A DNA stretch of 64,000 nucleotides, from assembly GCA_021234155.1 (NCBI GenBank), contig JAJEKV010000041.1, positions 5,758,829 through 5,822,828 on the forward strand, written 5' to 3'. Made by a program: the position numbers and the translations under genes. Under the pieces are notes generated by a model. That model was not told the DNA's origin and searched no databases. It saw only the letters and a list, made by a program, of their open reading frames with translations. Below are positions 54,866 through 64,000 of the stretch, piece after piece (the stretch's first letter is position 1; the number at the start of each line of letters is the position of its first letter). The DNA is from Isoetes taiwanensis (lineage: Eukaryota > Streptophyta > Lycopodiopsida > Isoetales > Isoetaceae).

Positions 54866-56455
54866 TATAAGGTAATTTCCACAGTAGGGAAGGCCAAGGC
54901 CAAGTCTTTCATAGTCCTGATAGACTCGGGAAGTAGCCACAACTTTGCATCCCCAAGAATGGTTGATATGTTGAAGTTGAAACCATTGAAGTCCAAGCCA
55001 AGGCCCATAATCTTGGCAAGCGGAGCAGTAAGACATAAGGCAGGGAAGAGGATCAATTTCGACATTGACTTGCCAGGAATTAATATCCCGATGGGGGCAG
55101 AAGTAATGGGCATCGGCAAGTACGACTTGATAATAGGAATGGAGTACCTTGGACCAGCAGGGGCCATCATTGATTGTGGAAAGCGGAAGGTGACCCTCAC
55201 AACGCCCGACGGCAAAGTCATTGAGATCACAGGTAAAGAAGTTGCTCCCATCATGCAGTGTATGTCTATTAAGAAGCTGCTCAAGTCTATCAAGAGCGAG
55301 CAGGTAGCATATATCTTCAAACTTGAGATTGAAGAACCCGAGTCAGAGGGAAGCAAGGAAGACAAGGTGCTCAGCAAGTTGCCCAAGCAAATAGCCAACT
55401 TGATCACGGAATTCCACGATCTCTTCCCAGATGAGATCGAGCAGCTTCCTCCTTACAGGGAAGTCGAGTGTGAGATAGCACTCGAACCAGGAACCAAGCC
55501 GACAAGCAAGGCTCCGTATAGAATGACGATGCAGGAACTGACGGAGCGAAAGAAGCAATTGCAGGAATTGCTCGACCTAGGCTTCATTAGACCTAGCGTC
55601 TCACCATTTGGGGCACCCATTCTCTTTGTCAAGAAGAAGGATGGCAGCTTGAGGATGTGCATAGATTACAGACAGCTGAATAAGCACACCATCAAGAACA
55701 AGTACGCGCTCCCCAGATCGGACGACTTGATGGATCAGCTCCAAGGGGCAAAAGTCTTCTCCAAGGTCAGGTTATCACCAGATCAGGATAAAGGAAGAGG
55801 ACGTCCATAAAACGGCCTTCAGGACCAGGTATGAGCACCATTTGGGCTATCAAATGCCCCAGCAACGTTCATGAGACTCATGAACGACATCTTCAGGGAG
55901 TTCTTGGACACCTTCGTGATAGTGTTCTTTGACGACATTCTGGTGTATAGCAGATCCATTGAAGAACATGCACAACACGTAAGAAGGGTGCTCGAGAAGT
56001 TGAGAAGGCACCAGTTGTACGCCAAGTTGTCGAAGTGCCACTTTGCAACAGAGAAGGTGGAATACCTGGGTCATGTGATTTCAGCAGAAGGAATCTCGAC
56101 GGATCTTGCCAAGATTGAAGCAGTGATTCAATGGCCGGCGCCAAAGAACGTCCACGAGGTCAGAAGTTTCCTTGGCCTAGGAAATTCGTGAAGAACTTCG
56201 CAAAGATAGCAGCCCCACTAACAAACTTGACGAAGGCGGAAAAGGTGAAGAATTGGGCAGACCATTGGCTCAAGAAAGCCCAAGCAGGCTTTGAATTGTT
56301 GAAGGAAGCTTTAACAACCGCCCCCGTCTTGACCCTGCCAGACCCAGAGAAGGACAAGTTAGTGGCGACAGATGCAAGTAAGATAGCCACAGGTGCAGTG
56401 CTCATGCAAGAAGAGCGGGTAACAGCATATGACTCCAGGAAGATGAACGACACAC
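54866..56455 (+). pseudogene. Gypsy-2 Pol: protease, RT, partial RNase H
   Basis: Protease active site '[12 protein letters not shown]' (about 54917-54952), then the RT N-terminus ('[20 protein letters not shown]'). The frame breaks near 55760-55850, where a short conserved segment before '[10 protein letters not shown]' is deleted. The catalytic motif is [10 protein letters not shown] (about 55923). Another break lies near 56175, then a tether and the RNase H start ('KDKLVATDASKIATGAVLMQ') up to about 56455, where retrotransposon homology ends. The RT wording is chromovirus-like. The enzyme is dead in this copy. Confidence 0.87.
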
Positions 56456-57790
56456 TGACCCCAATTTTTGGTCCACAGTTGTTTTTTAGTTGTACGGAAG
56501 TATTGTTTTATGCCAAAAACAACAGCAAAATGGCCCCAAAAGTCCACGTGGCCCGTTTATCCGGATTTGCACAAAGAGACAGTGGTTTTTTGGCAAAAAT
56601 TTCCCACGGTGGTTTTTTGGCACCTTTTTGTTTTTTGGTCAACGTGTCCTTTTTTTCACTGTTGTTTTTAGCAGATTTTTGTCAACGTGTGGTTTTTTCT
56701 TGACTATTGTTTTTGGAGGAGCCAATCGTTGTTTGTCTTCTAAATAACACATCTAGATTTGAATATTCTTAAAACAGACAGTTGTTTTTTCCTTTTCTAT
56801 GCGTGTTGTTTTTTTTCTCTACTTGTAGTTTTTTAAGTTGACATTATTTTCCCTAAAAAACATACATAATTTTTCAAGAAATCCACATGAAAAACTAAAT
56901 TACAACACGTGAAGAATTAAATTACAATGCTATAAATGAAAGTGTAAAAAAAAAAGAACACGTAGAAAATAAAAAGCGACGTTGAGAAGTGTTGTTTTTA
57001 TCAACAAAAGACACGTTGTTTCAAGTGTTATTTTGCAAAAAAATCAATAAAACTACCTAGGGCCTTTTTTTCAATTTACTAACAATACATAGTTTTTTTT
57101 TTAAATTAATTAAAAACAATAGTGGTTAAAAAAAATAACCACATTTTGAAAGTCAATATATTAAATATTTTTGTTTCTCATATAACTTCAATATCATTGA
57201 ATTCTTGATTGCTCATATTTATTTTAGAAAAGCCTTTTTGGGAATCGAACCCAAACAAGTCCATAAAAGGCATTGTAAGTTGCAATCCAAATTTTGACTC
57301 GCTTGATTTGGTTTAACTTAGGCAAAAACATTTAAAGTTCAAAACATTTGAAGATTATTTTTCAGGGGAACCAAGGTTTCCCTTAAGGTTCAAAACATCA
57401 ACTTAAATTGATTTCAAAAGTTTTAAAAACATTAAATCAAGTGGAACATCACTTTAACATCAATTTGATTGCAACTGTTTCAATTAGCCAGGGTATTGAC
57501 CCGATTACTTTGTGCTGGTCGGCTTCCTTGAATGCTCAATCTGGAGCTATTCCTTCCACTAAAATATGCTGTGCTATCCAAATATATGCAAGCCATACCC
57601 GAATGCCCTGTTCATTGTGGAATCTTAGTTCTCCAAGAAAATTTTGGCTTCAAAAATGAAAAGGACAGTGGCATGCAAGACAAAAAAGTGAAATAAAGAA
57701 CAAGAAACAAAAATAGTATTACCTGAGAATAATAGCTCTGTAGAAGCTAAGGTTGCAGCCATGGGAGTCTGCAGCAGGCAAGGTTGCACG
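56456..57790. other. T-rich repeat region at the truncation junction
   Basis: Immediately after RNase H homology ends, GTTGTTTTTT- and CACGTGG-containing AT-rich sequence begins. It is similar in style to 430-770 and may be an inserted repeat that replaced the 3' part of gypsy-2. At 57238-57262 GGGAATCGAACCC resembles a tRNA T-arm on the minus strand, but no other tRNA parts fit. Confidence 0.45.
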
Positions 57791-57792
57791 AA

Positions 57793-58714
57793 TCAACAGG
57801 CTCTGCCTAGAAATAGCCCGTCTAGCCCAGGGAAATGCAAAATGAGCACCTTAGCATTCCATATCCGAGTTTCAAAGGCATGCAGATCGGCTGGCATTTC
57901 TGCCATAAAGGATATCCACCATAGCCAATCCGCCAGCATTTTCAAGTAAAATAAAATCCAGGGAGCTTCTGCATTGGACATAAGAGGCACCAAATCACAC
58001 GATCATATGTAAACAAATACAGAATCAAACAGACAAAAAACTTCCTTACTTTCTTACAATCGTATGTCTAGTTTAGCAACATGATCCTCTGTTGCAGGCG
58101 CTCCCAATGAAGATTAAACGGCATAATAAAACTCGGCAGAGCCATTTTAGGCTGGATCTAAATATCAGAAAGAAACTCGTCAGAGCCATACTAGGCTGGA
58201 GGCGACTTCATGAAGTGAATAGCAGCAGTATGGCATTTGCCTTTCTTACCAGATACATGCATCATTTCCAGAGCTAGGTTTTGCAGAAACCTAAGAGCTC
58301 CCACAAACAACTGAATCAGCATCTTGATTGTCGCAAGGACGCTGCCGGATTTGCTAAGCAAATGGAAAAGATGGACATGAACAGACCGGATGCATAGTCT
58401 AAATGCAGTGCCAGATACAGTTGGAAGATCTGCCATGAGGCGCCTAAATGTTGTTATTTCAAATCCATCCTGCGCAAATATGGCCTGTGCATATCATCTA
58501 CAGGAGATATGATGGTTACAGAATAAACAAGCATGCCGGATTTATTTGATGGAACCTGAAAACATGTTGGAAGACGGATCTGTATGTTCGCTTGGGCATC
58601 TAGAGCAGTGTCCGATTCATCTTTATTTTTGTAAACAATCAAAGCTTGCCATCGCCATAGCTGCCTGCTGCCGGATTTGCTGAGCAAAGGGAAAAGATAG
58701 GCGGCCATCACCAT
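57793..58714 (-). pseudogene. Minus-strand coding-like segments, unrecognised
   Basis: Three minus-strand ORFs (57793-57993, 58191-58436, 58454-58714) have protein-like composition. Examples are 'WNAKVLILHFPGLDGLFLGR' and 'ALRFLQNLALEMMHVSGKKG'. The pieces around 58436-58500 may overlap across a frameshift. L-L-S-K-S-G-S occurs in two of them, which hints at internal duplication. They could be exons of one decayed gene. No family is recognised. Confidence 0.3.
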
Positions 58715-59537
58715 AGCCGCCTATTGAGTAGGAGCACTGTGCAAACTAGGCAGGGCGGGAAAGAAAACAGATAGCCGGCCATCGCCATAGCCACCCATTG
58801 CGTAAGGCGGGAAAGAAAACACAGACTGGCTGGCCCGTTAATGGCAAACCAATAGGATGATATGGCCTAGATCGCAATCTAGGCCGTTCATCTCGCCCCA
58901 TCACGACCGTTAAATAGGATGCTTTCTTTATTGCTTTTCATCGAAAATATACAATATAGGTTTATTATTTTTTGTAATCAAGCCAATGCTAGACTTAAGT
59001 GTGACGGTTAAATTGCAAAGCTAGACATGTGATCAAGCCAAAGCTAGACTATGCAAATCGTCCGTCCAGCTTTGCAATTTAACCGTCCAGCATGCCAAAT
59101 TGTCGGTTCTCGTTCTGTCCAAGAAAATCAAGATTTCGGATTTTGGCCGACACGATTTTCCTCAACCGGAATTTATAGGTCTTTGTAGGTCTTTATGAAA
59201 GTGAAGAAAAATAGGGTCTGTGCTAAGGAATGTGTGCTCTGAAGATTTTGAATGTTTACGGCCACCGTCGTTGCATGATCCAGTTAACTCACAGACATGC
59301 ATCATATTTTTTTCTCGAGACAGACCTGGTGTGGAAGTAGACAATCATTAGTCGTTTTGGACAGGATCTTGCATAGTATCATCACTTAGAGGGACGGTGT
59401 TGACGCCAGAAGATGGACCCTTAACACCTTTTGGAAAGCAGTTTGTCTCAAATGTCCTCTCCATATGATCCTGGCAACGAATGGGCATCTCCCGCAATCC
59501 ATAAATTGACTCTTCTAATAGACTCAGAACATCGACT
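58715..59537. other. Intergenic with short palindromes
   Basis: Contains repeated GGCCATCRCCATAGCCRCC and GGCGGGAAAGAAAACA motifs (58700-58825). A 9-bp-arm palindrome GGCCTAGAT/ATCTAGGCC lies at 58864-58885. A longer foldback is listed separately. No gene. Confidence 0.5.
59003..59087. repeat. 85-bp foldback (24-bp arms)
   Basis: GACGGTTAAATTGCAAAGCT at 59003 has its reverse complement at 59064-59087 with one mismatch over 24 bp and a 37-nt loop. It is MITE-like or a small hairpin precursor; nothing distinguishes these. Confidence 0.7.
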
Positions 59538-62500
59538 TAGGTGGCATGTTGGAGCCTAGGTGGCATGTTTGAGCCACCTTGGCATGTTGGAGCCTTGGTG
59601 GTATGTTGGAGCCTAGGTGGCATGTTGGGGCCTAGGTGGCATGCTTGAGCCTAGGTGGCATGTTGGAGCCCGCGCGGCATGTTTGAGGCACCTTGGCATC
59701 TTAGGTGGCATGTTGGAGCCTAGGTGGCATGTTGGAGCCCTTGTGGCATGTTTGAGCCACCTTGGAATGTTTGAGCCAACTAGTTGGCATGTTGGAACCC
59801 ATGTGGCATATGCATGTTTGGGCCACCTTGGCACGTTGGAGCCTAGGTGGCATGTTGGAGCCCACGTGGCATGTTTGAGCCACCTTGGCATATTTGGGCC
59901 TAGGTGGCATGTTGGAGCCTAGGTGGCACGTTGGAGACTATGTGGCATGTTGGAGCCTAGGTGGCATGTTCGAGAGACTATGTGACATGTTGGAGACTAG
60001 GTGGCATGTTTTAGCCACCATGGCATGTTTTAGCCTAGGTGGCATGTTGGGAGCCCCACGGGCATGTTTGAGCATGTTGGAACCTAGGTGGTGGCATATT
60101 TGAGCCACCTTGGCATGTTTTAGCCTAGGTGGCATGTTGGAGTCTGCGCGGCATGTTTGAGCCACCTTGGCATGTCTGAGCCTAGGTGGCATGTTGGAGC
60201 CTGCGCGGCATGTTTGAGCCACCTTGGCATGTCTGAGCCTAGGTGGCATGTTGGAGCCTAGATGGCATGTTGGAGCTCGCGTGACATGTTTGAGCCAACT
60301 AGGTGGCATTTTGGAACCCCGTGGCATGTTTGGGCCACCTTGGCACGTTGGAGCCTAGGTGGCATGTTGGAGCCCACATGGCATGTTTGAGCCACCTTGG
60401 CATATTTGGGCCTAGGTGGCATGTTGGAGCCCTAGGTGGCACGTTGGAGCCTAGTTGGCATGTTGGAGCCTCACGTGGCATGTTGGAGCCTCGTGGCATG
60501 TTGGAGCATAGGTGGCATATTTGAGCCACCTTGGCGCTTTGGGCCTAGGTGGCACGTTGGAGCCACCTTGGCATGTTGGAGCTCACGTGGCATGTTGGAG
60601 GCATGTTGGAGCCTAGGTGGCATGTTGGAGCCCACGTGGCATGTTGGGCGTGGGTGGCATGTTGGAGCCTAGGTGGCATGTTTGAGCCACCTTGGCACGC
60701 TTGAGCCTAGGTGGCATGTTGGAGCCCGGTGGCACGTTGGAGCCTAGGTGGCATGCTAGAGCTCACGAGGCATGTTGGAGCCTAGTTGGCATGTTGGAGC
60801 CTACGTGGCATGTTGGAGCCTACGTGGCATGTTGGAGCCTAGGTGGCATATTTGAGCCATCTTGGCACGCTTGAGCCTAGGTGGCACGTTGGAGCCACCT
60901 TGGCATGTTGGAGCTCACGTGGCATGTTGGAGCCAAAGTGGCATGTTGGAGCCTAGGTGGCATGCTAGGTGGCATGTTGGAGCCCATGTGGCATGTTAGG
61001 CGTGGGTGGCATGTTGGAGCCTAGGTGGCACGTTGGAGACTATGTGGCATGTTGGAGCCTAGGTGGCATGTTCGAGACTATGTGACATGTTGGAGACTAG
61101 GTGGCATGTTTTAGCCACCATGGCATGTTTTAGCCTAGGTGGCATGTTGGGAGCCCACAGGCATGTTTGAGCATGTTGGAACCTAGGTGGCATATTTGAG
61201 CCACCTTGGCATGTTTTAGCCTAGGTGGCATGTTGGAGCCTACGCGGCATGTTTGAGCCACCTTGGCATGTCTGAGCCTAGGTGGCATGTTGGAGCCTGC
61301 GCGGCATGTTTGAGCCACCTTGGCATGTCTGAGCCTAGGTGGCATGTTGGAGCCTAGGTGGCATGTTGGAGCTCGCGTGACATGTTTGAGCCAACTAGGT
61401 GGCATTTTGGAACCCACGTGGCATGTTTGGGCCACCTTGGCACGTTGGAGCCTAGGTGGCATGTTGGAGCCCACATGGCATGTTTGAGCCACCTTGGCAT
61501 ATTTGGGCCTAGGTGGCATGTTGGAGCCTAGGTGGCACGTTGGAGCCTAGTTGGCATGTTGGAGCCTACGTGGCATGTTGGAGCCTACGTGGCATGTTGG
61601 AGCATAGGTGGCATATTTGAGCCACCTTGGCATGCTTGTGCCTAGGTGGCACGTTGGAGCCACCTTGGCATGTTGGAGCTCACGTGGCATGTTGGAGGCA
61701 TGTTGGAGCCTAGGTGGCATGTTGGAGCCCACGTGGCATGTTGGGGCGTGGGTGGCATGTTGGAGCCTAGGTGGCATGTTTGAGCCACCTTGGGCGCTTG
61801 AGCCTAGGTGGCATGTTGGGCCCGGGTGGCACGTTGGAGCCTAGGTGGCATGCTGGAGCTCACGAGGCATGTTGGAGCCTAGTTGGCATGTTGGAGCCTA
61901 CATTGGCATGTTGGAGCCTAGGTGGCATGTTGGAGCCTAGGTGGCATATTTGAGCCATCTTGGCACGCTTGAGCCTAGGTGGCACGTTGGAGCCACCTTG
62001 GCATGTTGGAGCTCACGTGGCATGTTGGAGCCCAAGTGGCATGTTGGAGCCTAGGTGGCATGCTAGGTGGCATGTTGGAGCCCATGTGGCATGTTAGAGC
62101 GTGGGTGGCATGTTGGAGCCTAGGTGGCACGTTGGAGACTATGTGGCATGTTGGAGCCTAGGTGGCATGTTCGAGACTATGTGACATGTTGGAGACTAGG
62201 TGGCATGTTTTAGCCACCATGGCATGTTTTAGCCTAGGTGGCATGTTGGGAGCCCACAGGCATGTTTGAGCATGTTGGAACCTAGGTGGCATATTTGAGC
62301 CACCTTGGCATGTTTTAGCCTAGGTGGCATGTTGGAGCCTGCGCGGCATGTTTGAGCCACCTTGGCATGTCCGAGCCTAGGTGGCATGTTGGAGGCGGCA
62401 TGTTTGAGCCACCTTGGCATGTCTGAGCCTAGGTGGCATGTTGGAGCCTAGGTGGCATGTTGGAGCTCGCGTGACATGTTTGAGCCAACTAGGTGGCATT

Positions 62501-64000
62501 TTGGAACCCACGTGGCATGTTTGGGCCACCTTGGCACGTTGGAGCCTAGGTGGCATGTTGGAGCCCACATGGCATGTTTGAGCCACCTTGGCATATTTGG
62601 GCCTAGGTGGCATGTTGGAGCCTAGGTGGCACGTTGGAGCCCTAGTTGGCATGTTGGAGCCTCACGTGGCATGTTGGAGCATAGGTGGCATATTTGAGCC
62701 ACCTTGGCACGCTTTGGGGCCTAGGTGGCACGTTGGAGCCACCTTGGCATGTTGGAGCTCACGTGGCATGTTGGAGGCATGTTGGAGCCTAGGTGGCATG
62801 TTGGAGCCCCACGTGGCATGTTGGAGCCGTGGGTGGCATGTTGGAGCCTGGGTGGCATGTTTGAGCCACCTTGGCACGCTTGAGCCTAGGTGGCATGTTG
62901 GAGCCCAGGTGGCACGTTGGAGCCTAGGTGGCATGCTAGAGCTCACGAGGCATGTTGGAGCCTAGTTGGCATGTTGGAGCCTACGTGGCATGTTGGAGCC
63001 TAGGTGGCATATTTGAGCCATCTTGGCACGCTTGAGCCTAGGTGGCACGTTGGAGCCACCTTGGCATGTTGGAGCTCACGTGGCATGTTGGAGCCCAAGT
63101 GGCATGTTGGAGCCTAGGTGGCATGCTAGGTGGCATGTTGGAGCCCATGTGGCATGTTAGAGCGTAGGTGGCATGTTGGAGCCTAGGTGGCATGTTGGAG
63201 ACTATGTGGCATGTTGGAGCCTAGGTGGCATGTTCGAGACTATGTGACATGTTGGAGACTAGGTGGCATGTTTTAGCCACCATGGCATGTTTTAGCCAAG
63301 GTGGCATGTTGGGAGCCCACAGGCATGTTTGAGCATGTTGGAACCTAGATGGCATATTTGAGCCACCTTGGCATGTTTTAGCCTAGGTGGCATGTTGGAG
63401 CCTGCGCGGCATGTTTGAGCCACCTTGGCATGTCTGAGCCTAGGTGGCATGTTGGAGCCTGCACGGCATGTTTGAGCCACCTTGGCATGTCTGAGCCTAG
63501 GTGGCATGTTGGAGCCTAGGTGGCATGTTGGAGCTCGCGTGACATGTTTGAGCCAACTAGGTGGCATTTTGGAACCCACGTGGCATGTTTGGGCCACCTT
63601 GGCACGTTGGAGCCTAGGTGGCATGTTGGAGCCCACATGGCATGTTTGAGCCACCTTGGCATATTTGGGCCTAAGTGGCATGTTGGAGCCTAGGTGGCAC
63701 GTTGGAGCCTAGTTGGCATGTTGGAGCCTACGTGGCATGTTGGAGCCTACGTGGCATGTTGGAGCATAGGTGGCATATTTGAGCCACCTTGGCACGCTTG
63801 GGCCTAGGTGGCACGTTGGAGCCACCTTGGCATGTTGGAGCTCACGTGGCATGTTGGAGGCATGTTGGAGCCTACGTGGCATGTTGGAGCGTAGGTGGCA
63901 TGTTGGAGCCTAGGTGGCATGTTTGAGCCACCTTGGCACGCTTGAGCCTAGGTGGCATGTTGGAGCCCGGTGGCACGTTGGAGCCTAGGTGGCATGCTAG
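59538..64000. repeat. 19-bp satellite array with ~1.1-kb higher-order repeat
   Basis: At least 4.4 kb of head-to-tail ~19-bp monomers, running off the window. Main variants are TGGCATGTTGGAGCCTAGG and TGGCATGTTTGAGCCACCT, with CACGTTGG and CTCACG variants. A distinctive run (TGTGACATGTTGGAGACTAG) recurs at 59981, 61081, 62180 and 63243. This gives a higher-order unit of about 1.06-1.1 kb, or about 55-58 monomers. Because three 19-bp monomers make 57 bp, long stop-free frames appear on both strands; they are not genes. Confidence 0.95.

Larger units (their letters stand above)
45798..56455 (+). mobile_element. Ty3/gypsy (chromovirus-like) element with accessory histone-like ORF, 3'-truncated
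   Basis: A 5' LTR ends at 47264 and is followed at once by an initiator-tRNA-Met primer site. An H3-like ORF, a second unrecognised ORF, gag and protease-RT-RNase H follow, all on the plus strand. Gag and RT sequence resemble plant chromoviruses (Tekay/Reina/CRM group). Homology stops at about 56455 inside RNase H, so integrase, any chromodomain and the 3' LTR are missing. A hAT transposon is nested at 48554-50703. Multiple stops and frameshifts mark an old, defective copy. Confidence 0.88.

Noticed and set aside
57235-57265. tRNA gene on the minus strand
   Set aside because: Only a T-arm-like GGGTTCGATTCCC is present; no A-box, anticodon stem or acceptor pairing upstream.
59613-63681. Many ORFs of 60-129 codons on both strands (repeats of 'HVGA', 'HLGSNMPPR')
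   Set aside because: They are frame-open translations of the 19-bp satellite on either strand, with no start context or domain.
1-64000. CRISPR array or bacterial operon structure
   Set aside because: The regular repeats are satellite and minisatellite DNA without spacers, and the gene structure is eukaryotic.

Overview
The window is nuclear DNA from a land plant. It has Ty1/copia and Ty3/gypsy LTR retrotransposons primed by plant-type tRNAs, GT-AG introns, and plant gene families (GDSL lipase, LRR receptor-like protein, trihelix factor, plant riboflavin deaminase). I cannot name the species. It is a repeat-rich, heterochromatin-like region with few genes and heavily nested transposons.

Layout. 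1-3562: AT-rich intergenic DNA with minisatellites, a (TAA)n microsatellite and a tRNA-derived SINE-like piece. 3568-8473: a young, structurally complete Ty1/copia element on the minus strand (310-bp LTRs, TSD GGTGG, 1400-codon gag-pol). 8781-13488: an LRR receptor-like pseudogene split by a TIR transposon (9000-12561, TSD CCTCTACT) that carries two fragments of the riboflavin-pathway deaminase. 14133-29796: a 15.7-kb Ty3/gypsy element with 2.5-kb LTRs (TSD CTATG), inserted into a host ORF and itself interrupted in its protease by a CACTA-like transposon (18363-22924). Its pol carries a complete RNase H ahead of the reverse transcriptase, while the usual RNase H has lost catalytic residues. 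30-40 kb: gene relics (DEAH helicase, trihelix factor), a hairpin MITE and a MULE-like element. 41.5-45 kb: two multi-exon host genes, one unrecognised and one a GDSL esterase/lipase with a one-base frameshift.

45798-56455: the most unusual part. This is the 5' portion of a second Ty3/gypsy element (chromovirus-like RT): a 1467-bp LTR with an initiator-tRNA-Met primer site, then two extra sense ORFs before gag. The first encodes a histone H3/CENH3-like protein, with an H3 tail start (M-ARTKQTAR), a long charged linker and a C-terminal H3 histone fold. The second is unrecognised. Each extra ORF is preceded by the same arrangement: two 67-bp palindromic hairpins, a TATAAATAG box and an ATG 109-121 bp downstream. 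They therefore look like independently promoted accessory genes carried by the retrotransposon. The copy is dead: a hAT transposon sits in the H3-like ORF, there are several in-frame TAG codons and frameshifts, and it is truncated in RNase H.

56456-59537 holds AT-rich repeat, minus-strand ORFs of unknown identity and short palindromes. 59538-64000 is a satellite of ~19-bp monomers arranged in a ~1.1-kb higher-order repeat that runs off the window.
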